Below, one piece after another: positions 52,930 to 60,964 of a stretch of DNA of 64,000 nt; position 1 is the first letter of the stretch, and the number at the start of each line of letters is the position of its first letter. The DNA comes from Streptomyces venezuelae (GTDB taxonomy: Bacteria > Actinomycetota > Actinomycetes > Streptomycetales > Streptomycetaceae), in contig NZ_CP029194.1 in NCBI RefSeq assembly GCF_008642375.1, positions 3,658,001-3,722,000 of the forward strand, given 5' to 3'. The notes under the pieces were generated by a model. That model was given only the letters and a program-made list of their open reading frames with translations. It did no database searches and was not told where the DNA came from. Made by a program: the position numbers and the translations under genes.

Positions 52930-53718
52930 GTGCCGGATGTGCTGCACGCCGTGGAGAACGGCGTCTCCTGGATCACGCTCAACCGCCCCGAGGCGATGAA
53001 CGCGGTCACCTGGGACCAGCGGGAGCGGATCATCGCCCTGCTGGCGTCGGCCTCCGCCGACCCGGAGATCCGGGCGGTGGTCGTCACGGCGACCGGCCGG
53101 GGCTTCTGCGCGGGCGCGGACCTGCGCGGAGCGCCGTCCTCCGGTGCGGAGCGGGTGGCGGGGGACGTGGCCCGGATGATCCGGCTCGGGGCGCAGCGGT
53201 TCATCGGGGCCGTACTGGACTGCGAGAAGCCGGTGATCGCGGCGGTGAACGGAACGGCGGCGGGCATCGGGGCACACCTCGCCTTCGCCTGCGATCTGGT
53301 GCTGGCGGCGGACTCGGCGCGCTTCGTCGAGGTGTTCGTCCGGCGGGGGCTCGTCCCGGACGGTGGGGGCGCGTACCTCCTCCCCCGCCTGATCGGGCCG
53401 CAGCGGGCGAAGGAGCTGATGTTCTTCGGCGACGCGGTGCCGGCGGCGGAGGCGGAGCGGATGGGCCTGGTGAACCGGGTGGTCCCGGCGGAGGCCCTGG
53501 AGAAGACGGCCCGGGAGTGGGCCGAGCGCCTGGCGCAGGGCCCGACGCGGGCCATCGCCCTGACGAAGCAGCTGGTGAACGCGTCCCTGGACACGGACCG
53601 CACGACGGCCTTCGCGGCGGAGGCGACGGCCCAGGAGCTGAACATGACGACGCGGGACGCGCAGGAGGGGGTGGCGAGCTTCGTGGAACGGCGGGAGGCG
53701 CGGTACGAGGGGCGGTAG
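52930..53718 (+). CDS. Enoyl-CoA hydratase/isomerase family protein (PaaG-like)
   Basis: 262 residues of crotonase fold. The oxyanion hole is around GFCAGADLRG and the GIGAHLAFACDL helix. The usual first catalytic Glu position is Phe, while D144 in VPDGGGAYLLPRL matches the Asp of PaaG-type isomerases. I infer an isomerase rather than a hydratase. GTG 52930 has GGAG upstream. It is in an operon with the acyl-CoA synthetase. Confidence 0.85.
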   Translation: MPDVLHAVENGVSWITLNRPEAMNAVTWDQRERIIALLASASADPEIRAVVVTATGRGFCAGADLRGAPSSGAERVAGDVARMIRLGAQRFIGAVLDCEKPVIAAVNGTAAGIGAHLAFACDLVLAADSARFVEVFVRRGLVPDGGGAYLLPRLIGPQRAKELMFFGDAVPAAEAERMGLVNRVVPAEALEKTAREWAERLAQGPTRAIALTKQLVNASLDTDRTTAFAAEATAQELNMTTRDAQEGVASFVERREARYEGR

Positions 53719-53732
53719 CGGGGGCTGTCGTA

Positions 53733-53782
53733 CCGGAGCCTTGTGGTGTGTCGCGCAAATATGCCACACACTGCCGCTCCGG
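53733..53782 (+). promoter_or_regulatory. Nested hairpin in the leader of the secreted protein gene
   Basis: Outer CCGGAGC (53733-53739) with GCTCCGG (53776-53782), inner GTGTGT (53746-53751) with ACACAC (53766-53771). The 3' arm touches the GGGGGAA ribosome site. Confidence 0.5.
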
Positions 53783-53791
53783 GGGAACGGA

Positions 53792-55390
53792 ATGCCCAAC
53801 TCCGCGCGCTCACGCAAAAGATCCCGAAGATCCGGAAGATCCTTTCTCCTGGAGCCGGCCCTGCTGACTGCTCTGCTGAGCCCACTGGTCCCGACGGGCG
53901 CGGCGGTGGCGGCGACGCCCGCGCCGACCGCACCCTCGGAGCCTGCGCCGGCCTCGGACGCCCAGGCTTCGGACGAGCCCACACGCGAGCCGTCGTCCAC
54001 CACGAACCCGACACCGGACCCGACACCGACGCCGACGCCGACGCCGAGCACGGAACCGACACCGGACCCGACGCCCACGCAGAGCACGGAGCCGGCGCCG
54101 GACCCGACGCAGACCGTCGCCCCCACCGGCGACCCCTCCTGCCCCGCCCTGCCGCTCGCTCCGTTCGGCACCCCGGGCGACGCGGTCGGCCGAGCGACGC
54201 TCGCTCCGGAGCAGTACGCATGCTGCGTGAGCTACGGCTTCGGGCCGCTCGTCGCCACCCTGTCCGAGCAGAAGACCGCGATCTGTGCCGTGCTCCCGAC
54301 GATGTCGGGCGACCGCTTCGCCATGCCGCAGAGTTCCGGTACCGACATTCCGGGCACGCCGACCCCCAGGCTGTACACGCTGGCGGACCGCCAGGACGGC
54401 TGTACGAAGCGGCACTACTACGGGCGCTACGAGTGCGAGGTTCCGCCGACGGAGGACGAGCGGTACCCGGTGTCCCGGCCGACCGTCCTCCTGATCGGCA
54501 TGCCGTCCAGGCCCACCACGTCCCCCGTGCCGGTAGCGGCGAAGTTCTCCTGCATGCACTCGCCCTGCGGCGCCGACGCCCGGACCATCGGCACCGTCAC
54601 CCCGGGCACCGTCGGCGCCGGGAAGATCACCATGAAGGTCACCGGCACGGCCCTGCACGAGAAGGACGTCGTCGAGCTCACCTCCGGCTCCTGCCGCGCC
54701 CGTTCGACTACGGTCTCCGTCGCGACCGACCGCCGGAGCATGGTGGTCGCCCTCGACCTGACGAGCGCCCCGCGCACGAAGCTCTACGCGACCGTGGTCA
54801 CTCACGACGCCGAGAGGTTCGCGCGCGGCCAGATCACCGTCATCGCCCCGCTCCGCGTCACCGCCGCCCCCAAGGTCACCGGCACGGTCGTCGTCGGCGG
54901 CAAGGTGACGGCGACGGCCGGCTCGTGGACGCCGGCGGCCGACACGTACGCGTACCAGTGGCGTGCCAACGGCGCGATCATCGCGGGGGCCACGGCATCC
55001 TCGTACACGCTCCCGTCGACGCTCCAGGGCAAGCAGCTGTCCGTCTCCGTGACCGCTCGCAAGGCGGGTCACCCGGCCGTGACCTCCGCCGGCGCGGCCT
55101 CCGCCGTCAAGGGCGTCGCCCCCAAGGCCACCAAGGCCCCGTCCCTCACCGGCACCGTCAAGGTCGGCCGGACGCTGACCCTGAACCGGGGTACGTGGAC
55201 GCCGGCGCCGAGCTCGTACGCGTATCAGTGGTACGCGAACGGGCGGGCGATCAGCGGTGCGACGAAGGCCTGGTTCACGCTGACGAGCGCGCAGCGCGGG
55301 ATGAAGATCACCGTGCGGGTGACGGCCTACCGCACCGGTCATCTCAACGGTGTCGCGTGGACCCCGGCGACCTCGGCGGTCGTCGGCTGA
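53792..55390 (+). CDS. Secreted Pro/Thr-rich protein with Ig-like repeats
   Basis: 532 residues. A basic N-terminus and hydrophobic signal precede a PTPDPTPTPTP-type linker, then a Cys-rich middle (CCVSYGFG, ECEVPP) and two ~85-residue Ig-like C-terminal repeats (PKVTGTVVVGGKVTATAGSW and PSLTGTVKVGRTLTLNRGTW). No enzyme motif seen. Probably wall- or surface-associated. ATG 53792 has GGGGGAA upstream. Confidence 0.8.
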   Translation: MPNSARSRKRSRRSGRSFLLEPALLTALLSPLVPTGAAVAATPAPTAPSEPAPASDAQASDEPTREPSSTTNPTPDPTPTPTPTPSTEPTPDPTPTQSTEPAPDPTQTVAPTGDPSCPALPLAPFGTPGDAVGRATLAPEQYACCVSYGFGPLVATLSEQKTAICAVLPTMSGDRFAMPQSSGTDIPGTPTPRLYTLADRQDGCTKRHYYGRYECEVPPTEDERYPVSRPTVLLIGMPSRPTTSPVPVAAKFSCMHSPCGADARTIGTVTPGTVGAGKITMKVTGTALHEKDVVELTSGSCRARSTTVSVATDRRSMVVALDLTSAPRTKLYATVVTHDAERFARGQITVIAPLRVTAAPKVTGTVVVGGKVTATAGSWTPAADTYAYQWRANGAIIAGATASSYTLPSTLQGKQLSVSVTARKAGHPAVTSAGAASAVKGVAPKATKAPSLTGTVKVGRTLTLNRGTWTPAPSSYAYQWYANGRAISGATKAWFTLTSAQRGMKITVRVTAYRTGHLNGVAWTPATSAVVG

Positions 55391-55414
55391 TCCTCGCGAG
55401 GCGCGAGTGAAGGA

Positions 55415-55454
55415 AGCCCCTCGGGGCGGCGGACGGCCGTCGCCCCGAGGGGCT
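55415..55454 (+). terminator. Strong terminator
   Basis: Perfect 14-bp stem AGCCCCTCGGGGCG/CGCCCCGAGGGGCT with a 12-nt loop, 24 bp after the stop of the secreted protein. Confidence 0.9.
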
Positions 55455-55485
55455 CTCGCGTGCGGGAGGTCCCGGGGCTTCCCAT

Positions 55486-55500
55486 CTGACGAACCGTCAG
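55486..55500. promoter_or_regulatory. Operator CTGAC-N5-GTCAG before the flavin reductase
   Basis: CTGACGAACCGTCAG, 5 nt from ATG 55506, the same distance as in the DoxX gene. Confidence 0.65.
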
Positions 55501-55505
55501 TTTCA

Positions 55506-56117
55506 ATGGGTGATGTGATGGGACACGCCGGGATGGCGGCCACCGCCGTCCGACACCTGAGAGCGGCCGGTTCGCCGACGGCCGTCGAAGCACTGCCACG
55601 GCCGGTACTGCGCGCGGTACGGGAGGACGAGCGACCGCCCGTCGATCCCGCCGAGTTCCGCCGCGTCCTCGGTCACTTCGCGAGCGGGGTCACGATCGTG
55701 ACCGCCCTCGACGCGGAAGGGCCGGCCGGGTTCGCCTGCCAGTCCTTCGCCTCGCTCTCCCTCGACCCGCCCCTGGTCGCCTTCATGGTCGCCCGTACGT
55801 CGACGACCTGGCCCCGGATCGCCGACGCGGGCTCCTTCTGCGTCAACATCCTCGGGGCCGGGCAGGGCGATCTCTGCCGGTCGTTCGCGGTCAGCGGGGC
55901 CGACAAGTTCGCGGGGGTGGAGTGGGACCGCGCCCCGGCCACCGGCTCACCGCGCCTGGCCCACTCGCCCGCCTGGATCGACTGCACGATCACCGCCGTC
56001 CACACGGGCGGCGACCATCTGATCGTGGTCGGACGGGTCGAGTCGCTCGGCGCGACGGAGGACGGGGATCCGCTGCTGTTCCACCGGGGGCGGTTCGGGC
56101 GGTTCAGCTCGCCCTAA
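55506..56117 (+). CDS. Flavin reductase family protein
   Basis: 203 residues, FMN-binding split-barrel reductase (HpaC/HsaB type) that supplies reduced flavin to a monooxygenase. Motifs include GHFASGVTIVTA, CQSFASLSLDPPLVAF and FCVNILGAGQ. ATG 55506 is leaderless-like; ATG 55518 is an alternative. The 3' end overlaps the convergent gene by 4 bp. Confidence 0.85.
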   Translation: MGDVMGHAGMAATAVRHLRAAGSPTAVEALPRPVLRAVREDERPPVDPAEFRRVLGHFASGVTIVTALDAEGPAGFACQSFASLSLDPPLVAFMVARTSTTWPRIADAGSFCVNILGAGQGDLCRSFAVSGADKFAGVEWDRAPATGSPRLAHSPAWIDCTITAVHTGGDHLIVVGRVESLGATEDGDPLLFHRGRFGRFSSP

Positions 56118-56614
56118 CCCTGCGCGTACAGGACGATCCCGCCCACCAAGAAGACGCTCACCACGGCGAGCGTGCCCCAGAGAAGCAGGGAGACGAAGTA
56201 GCCCTGCCTCGTCGGCCGGGTGAGCAGCACCGCCACCGCCAGGACCGCCCAGCCCACGATCCACCCCCGCACGCCCCCGAGGGGTGCGAGGAGGGCGCCG
56301 GCGAGGCCCGCGAGCGCCAGCTGCCACCAGAGCGGGTCGCGGCCGAACTTGCGGCCCAGGGCCTCGCCCAGCAGCACCACGGGCAGGATCAGCACGGCGG
56401 AGACCGCGAACGCCGCCAGTACGCCGAACACCGCCACGAACGGAAGCGCCAGCAGGACGAGAGCGCCGCCGGCAGTGTCGTCTCCGGGCTCCGGCTCCAT
56501 CGACAGGCCCACCGTCATCAGCACCGCCAGGGCCACCCCGGCCTCCAGGCACAGCGCCAGTGTCGAGACCCTCAGCATCCGGGCATGCGTCCGCCCCGCC
56601 CCAGGACCGCTCAT
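56114..56614 (-). CDS. Hypothetical membrane protein
   Basis: 166 residues with about five hydrophobic helices. Family not recognised. It begins with ARMLRVSTLALCLEAG, like its neighbour (GRMLRVAVPVLLLEAS), so the two are probably diverged duplicates. They are 6 bp apart and in one operon. Confidence 0.7.
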   Translation of the reverse strand: MSGPGAGRTHARMLRVSTLALCLEAGVALAVLMTVGLSMEPEPGDDTAGGALVLLALPFVAVFGVLAAFAVSAVLILPVVLLGEALGRKFGRDPLWWQLALAGLAGALLAPLGGVRGWIVGWAVLAVAVLLTRPTRQGYFVSLLLWGTLAVVSVFLVGGIVLYAQG

Positions 56615-56620
56615 GTGCGA

Positions 56621-57094
56621 TCACCCCCTGGCGGTCATCATGTTCCTTCGGCGGCCGCGGGCTCCGCCCGCCCTCCGGGTGACCAGCGCAGCCACCGTCA
56701 GGACCACCACGGCCGCCAGCCACGCCCCGGCCGTGTCCGTCGGGCCCGAGCCCGCCGAGAGGGCCCGGGGCAGGACCGGCAGCGTGGCGCCCGCGGCCGC
56801 GACGGCCGGTACCCAGCGGTCCGCGCCGCCGCCGAAGCGGCCGGCCAGGTGCTCGCTCATCCACACCGTGGGCAGCACGATGACCACGGCCGCCAGCAGC
56901 ACGGCACCCAGCCACGTCGGCAGCAGCAGCGGGTGCGTGAAGACGTCCAGGAGCATGGCCGCGTCCCGGGCGGGCTCCCCGGGCTCGGCGAGGGCAGCCC
57001 TCGCCGCCACCGTCAGGGACGCCTCCAGCAGCAGCACCGGCACCGCCACCCGCAGCATGCGGCCGACGGTCCGGCCGTCGTCGGAATCGCTCAT
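56621..57094 (-). CDS. Hypothetical membrane protein (paralogue)
   Basis: 157 residues, about four hydrophobic helices, same N-terminal motif as the downstream gene. Not recognised. It is probably transcribed with the preceding MFS gene or from its own promoter in the 35-bp gap. Confidence 0.7.
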   Translation of the reverse strand: MSDSDDGRTVGRMLRVAVPVLLLEASLTVAARAALAEPGEPARDAAMLLDVFTHPLLLPTWLGAVLLAAVVIVLPTVWMSEHLAGRFGGGADRWVPAVAAAGATLPVLPRALSAGSGPTDTAGAWLAAVVVLTVAALVTRRAGGARGRRRNMMTARG

Positions 57095-57129
57095 CCGCGA
57101 TCACCTCCTCGGAAACTCGTCGGGAACCA

Positions 57130-58443
57130 TCATGCGACCACCGGAATCGTCGCCTCCGTCCGGGGCCGCCGGATGACCAGGGCCATCAGGGCCGCCGCCG
57201 CGCAGAGCGCTCCGGAGGCGTACCAGACGACGTCGTACGAGCCGAAGACGTCCCGGGCGACACCGCCGCCGAAGGCGACGACGGCCGCGCCCACCTGATG
57301 GGAGGCGAGGACCCAGCCGAAGACGATCGCCGAGTCCTCGCCGTAGTGCTCGCGGCAGAGGGCGATCGTCGGCGGGACCGTGGCCACCCAGTCCAGGCCG
57401 TAGAAGACGATGAAGAAGAGCATCGGCGGGTGCACGGTGGGCGCGAGGAGCATCGGCAGGAAGAGCAGCGAGACGCCACGCAGCGCGTAGTAGACCGCGA
57501 GGAGCCGGCGGGCCTCGAAGCGGTCGGTGAACCAGCCGGAGGCGATCGTGCCGACGACGTCGAAGACACCGATGACGGCCAGCAGTCCGGCGGCCGCCGT
57601 GACGGGCATCCCGTGGTCGTGGGCGGCGGGCACGAAGTGGGTCTTGACCAGGCCGTTCGTCGAGGCCCCGCAGATCGCGAAGGTTCCGGCGAGCAGCCAG
57701 AAGGGGCCCGTGCGGGCCGCCTTGAGCAGGACGGTGACGGCCCGGCGTGCGGCGCCCGTGACGGCGGCGGGCTTCTCGGCGTACTCCCCGCCGTACGGGG
57801 CGAGGCCCGTGTCCGCCGGGTGGTCGCGGAGCAGCAGCCACACGAAGGGGACGACCGCGAGGGCGGCGAGCGACACGGTGACCGCGGCGGGACGCCAGCC
57901 GTGGTCCTCGACCAGCCAGGAGAGAAGGGGAAGGAAGACCAGCTGACCAGAAGCCCCGGCCGCGGTGAGGATGCCGGTGACGAGGCCGCGGCGGGCGACG
58001 AACCAGCGGTTGGTGACGGTCGCGGCGAACGCGAGCGCCATCGAGCCGCTGCCGAGGCCGACGAGTACGCCCCAGTAGAGGACCAGCTGCCAGGCGGCCG
58101 TCATCCACACGGTGAGGACGGAGCCGACGGAGATGACCGTCAGCGCGAGGGCGACGACGCGGCGGATGCCGAAGCGGTCCATGAGCGCGGCGGCGAAGGG
58201 AGCCGTGAGCCCGTAGAGGGCGAGATTCACCGAGACGGCGAAGCCGATCGTCCCGCGCGACCAGTCGAATTCCTCGTGCAGCGGCTCGATCAGCAGGCCC
58301 GGCAGGGAGGCGAAGGCCGCCGCGCCGATGATCGTGACGAAGGTGACCGCCGCGACGAACCAGGCGCGGTGGACGCGGGGCGCGCGACGGGGCGATGAGG
58401 GATTCGGGGGCGCGGAAGCGGCGCTCTCGGTTGTCTGGGCCAT
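57130..58443 (-). CDS. MFS transporter (oxalate/monocarboxylate-like)
   Basis: 437 residues, 12 predicted helices of the OFA/MCT type (EFDWSRGTIGFAVSVNLALYG near the start, GLGSGSMALAFAATVTNRWF). Substrate probably a small anion, by family only. ATG 58443 (MAQTTESA) was chosen; an in-frame ATG 4 codons earlier is possible. Confidence 0.85.
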   Translation of the reverse strand: MAQTTESAASAPPNPSSPRRAPRVHRAWFVAAVTFVTIIGAAAFASLPGLLIEPLHEEFDWSRGTIGFAVSVNLALYGLTAPFAAALMDRFGIRRVVALALTVISVGSVLTVWMTAAWQLVLYWGVLVGLGSGSMALAFAATVTNRWFVARRGLVTGILTAAGASGQLVFLPLLSWLVEDHGWRPAAVTVSLAALAVVPFVWLLLRDHPADTGLAPYGGEYAEKPAAVTGAARRAVTVLLKAARTGPFWLLAGTFAICGASTNGLVKTHFVPAAHDHGMPVTAAAGLLAVIGVFDVVGTIASGWFTDRFEARRLLAVYYALRGVSLLFLPMLLAPTVHPPMLFFIVFYGLDWVATVPPTIALCREHYGEDSAIVFGWVLASHQVGAAVVAFGGGVARDVFGSYDVVWYASGALCAAAALMALVIRRPRTEATIPVVA

Positions 58444-58534
58444 GCCACAGAGCATCCCGTCCGCGCCCCCGCCCCCACCATTGGCCTGAACGACACGTTT
58501 CCAAAGGATCGGGACATCGGCCACTCACGCGGGC

Positions 58535-59794
58535 CTACACCCGCGGCAGCCTCCTGACCGGGCGTACGACGAGCAGCGCCGCGACGACGAGTACGGCGAT
58601 GCCCGCGCCCGTGAGCAGCACCTCCTCCGCACCCACGGCCGCCGCGACCGGGCCCGACAGCGCGCGGCCGACGCCCATCATCAGGAGCGAGCCGGCCACG
58701 TCGTACGCGTGCATCCGGTTGAGGGCCTCCTGCGGGACGTGGGTCTGGACGGCGGTGGACCACATGACCAGCCAGAAGGCGAAGGCCGCGCCGCCGATGA
58801 ACTGACCCGCGCCGAGCAGCCACACCGGGGCGCCCGTGCCGAGCAGGAGGAGGTTCACGGGGAGGCCGAGGAGGGCGACCGCGCCCGCCGCGAGGGGGCG
58901 TCGGGGGCGCAGCCGGAGGGCCAGGAGGCCGCCGACGGCACTGCCCGCGCCGTTGATCGCCATGAGCACGCCGTACGTGGCGGAGCCGTGGTCCCCGGTG
59001 ACCAGGCTCGCGGTGAGCGGCACCATCGGGCCCGCGACGGTCAGCCCGTACACGGTCCAGATGCAGATGACCCCCCACAGCCAGCTGCGCGAGCGGAACT
59101 CGCGCCACCCGCCGGCGAGTTCGGCGCCGAGGGAGTCGCGGCGGGCCGTGTCGGACGGGATGGGGACGAGCCGCATGAGGGCGAGGCAGAGGGCGCTTAC
59201 GGCGAAGGTCACGCCATTGACGGCAAAGGCCGCGCCCGCGTTCCACACGGCGACGAGCAGGCCCGCCGCGGCCGGTCCCGCCATGATCATGAGGGCCTCG
59301 ACGACCCGCAGGACGGCGTTGGCGCGCTGCACGTCGGGGGCGATGCGCGGGATCGTGGAGGCGACCCCGGGCTGGAAGAGGGCGGCGCCCACGCCGCTGA
59401 GGACGGACAGGGCGTAGACGGCCCACAGGGGCGGGCTGCCGACGGTGAAGGAGACGGCGAGGACGGCGGCGCCGGGGAGCCGGAGCAGGTCCGCGAGGAT
59501 CATCATGCGGCGGGCGGTGAACCGGTCGGCGAGGACGCCGCCGAAGAGCACGAAGAGCGCGAAGGCGGCGGTCCAGCCGCCGAGTGCGAAGCCGACGGTG
59601 GAGCCGGGGTGGCCGGCGCCGAGGAGTCCTGCGGCGTAGGCGACCGGGACCATGCCCTCGCCGAAGACGGCGACCGCGCGGGCGACGAAGAAGAGCCGGA
59701 AGTTACGGTTCCACAGTGCGGGCGGCCCGGCCGGTGCGGAACCCGGTGCGGGAATCCGTTCGGCGGCCTCAGACTTGTACGTGTTGTCCGTCAC
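58535..59794 (-). CDS. MFS transporter
   Basis: 419 residues, 12 helices, enterobactin-exporter/MdfA-like (NRNFRLFFVARAVAVFGEGM at the start, GGVLADRFTARRMM loop). GTG 59794 (VTDNTYKSE) lies inside a palindrome and has no ribosome site. It is divergent from the GlxA-type regulator, a likely control of it. Confidence 0.85.
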   Translation of the reverse strand: MTDNTYKSEAAERIPAPGSAPAGPPALWNRNFRLFFVARAVAVFGEGMVPVAYAAGLLGAGHPGSTVGFALGGWTAAFALFVLFGGVLADRFTARRMMILADLLRLPGAAVLAVSFTVGSPPLWAVYALSVLSGVGAALFQPGVASTIPRIAPDVQRANAVLRVVEALMIMAGPAAAGLLVAVWNAGAAFAVNGVTFAVSALCLALMRLVPIPSDTARRDSLGAELAGGWREFRSRSWLWGVICIWTVYGLTVAGPMVPLTASLVTGDHGSATYGVLMAINGAGSAVGGLLALRLRPRRPLAAGAVALLGLPVNLLLLGTGAPVWLLGAGQFIGGAAFAFWLVMWSTAVQTHVPQEALNRMHAYDVAGSLLMMGVGRALSGPVAAAVGAEEVLLTGAGIAVLVVAALLVVRPVRRLPRV

Positions 59795-59838
59795 GGACAC
59801 GAAGAGGTACCAGTCAACTGGTCTGGACCACCACTGGT
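59785..59838. promoter_or_regulatory. Palindromes between the divergent MFS and GlxA-type genes
   Basis: TGTCCG-N3-CGGACA (59785-59799) overlaps the MFS start. ACCAGT-CA-ACTGGT (59809-59822) is perfect, and a third half-site ACTGGT lies at 59833-59838. The region fits control of both genes. Confidence 0.55.
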
Positions 59839-59872
59839 TTTCCGTCCACGCGCTTCCGAAGGAGCCCCCACC

Positions 59873-60964
59873 GTGCCGAGGCCGCCCCACCGCGTCGCCG
59901 TCCTCGCCCTGCCCGGGCTCCTCCCCTTCGAGCTGGGCATCCCGCACCGCATCTTCGGCCGCGCCCGGGACGCCGAGGGCACGCTCCTGTACGAGATCGT
60001 CACCTGCGCCCCGGTCGCCGGACCCGTCCCCACCGACGCCGATTTCTCCGTGCACGTGGAGCACGGTCCCGAGATCCTCGCCACCGCCGACACGGTCGTC
60101 GTCCCCGCCTCGTACGAGCTCGGCCCGGTCTACGAGGAGGGCAGGCTCACCGAGGAGCTCGCCGCCGCCCTCGCGCACATCCGGCCCGGCACCCGGCTCG
60201 TCTCCATCTGCACCGGCGGGTACGTGCTCGCCGCCGCCGGGTTCCTCGACGGACGCCCGGCCACCACCCACTGGTCCTCCGCGGCGCACTTCCAGCGGCT
60301 CTTCCCGAGCGTGCGGGTCGATGCCGACGTCCTCTTCGTCGACGACGGCGACGTCCTCACCTCGGCGGGCGTGGCCGCCGGGATCGACCTGTGCCTGCAC
60401 ATCGTGCGCCGCGACCACGGCACGGCCGTCGCCAACGACGTCGCCCGCAGGACCGTCGTACCGCCGCACCGGGACGGCGGGCAGGCCCAGTACATCGAGA
60501 GGCCCCTCCCCGAGGCCGGCACGCACACCACGACCACGGCAAGGGCGTGGGCGCTCGCCCACCTCCACGAGCCGATCCAGCTGCGGGACCTGGCCGGGAA
60601 GGAGGCGATGAGCGTACGGACGTTCACCCGCCGCTTCCGCGACGAGGTCGGGATCAGCCCCGGACAGTGGCTCACGCAGCAGCGCGTCGAGCGCGCCCGG
60701 CACCTCCTGGAGTCCACCGGCCTGCCCGTCGACCGGGTCGCGCAGGACGCGGGCTTCGGCACGGCCCAGTCGCTGCGCGTGCACCTGATGAGCGCGATCG
60801 GGGTGACGCCGACGTCCTACCGGCGCACCTTCCGCTCCTCCCCTCCGGAACCGTCGGAGACCACGGGGGCATCGGAGACCACGGGTGGATCGGGGACCAC
60901 GGGCGGGTCGGAGACCACCGAAACCTCCGCGACCACCGGGGCGCCGGGCGCCGCCGCCTCCTGA
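59873..60964 (+). CDS. GlxA-family transcriptional regulator (DJ-1/PfpI + AraC)
   Basis: 363 residues. An N-terminal DJ-1/PfpI-like ligand domain (VAVLALPGLLPFELGIP to SICTGGYVLAAAG) precedes an AraC-type double HTH (REKEAMSVRTFTRRF-like helix KEAMSVRTFTRRF, then GFGTAQSLRVHLMSAIG). GTG 59873 has AAGGAG upstream. The C-terminal ~40 residues are a repetitive Thr/Gly/Ser tail (ETTG units) that overlaps the convergent gene by 148 bp. It probably regulates the divergent MFS gene. Confidence 0.88.
   Translation: MPRPPHRVAVLALPGLLPFELGIPHRIFGRARDAEGTLLYEIVTCAPVAGPVPTDADFSVHVEHGPEILATADTVVVPASYELGPVYEEGRLTEELAAALAHIRPGTRLVSICTGGYVLAAAGFLDGRPATTHWSSAAHFQRLFPSVRVDADVLFVDDGDVLTSAGVAAGIDLCLHIVRRDHGTAVANDVARRTVVPPHRDGGQAQYIERPLPEAGTHTTTTARAWALAHLHEPIQLRDLAGKEAMSVRTFTRRFRDEVGISPGQWLTQQRVERARHLLESTGLPVDRVAQDAGFGTAQSLRVHLMSAIGVTPTSYRRTFRSSPPEPSETTGASETTGGSGTTGGSETTETSATTGAPGAAAS

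Noticed and set aside
53810..55543. 577-codon minus-strand open frame opposite the secreted Ig-like protein
   Set aside because: Pure shadow: Arg/Gly-rich composition, no start signal. The plus-strand frame has a signal peptide and clear domains.
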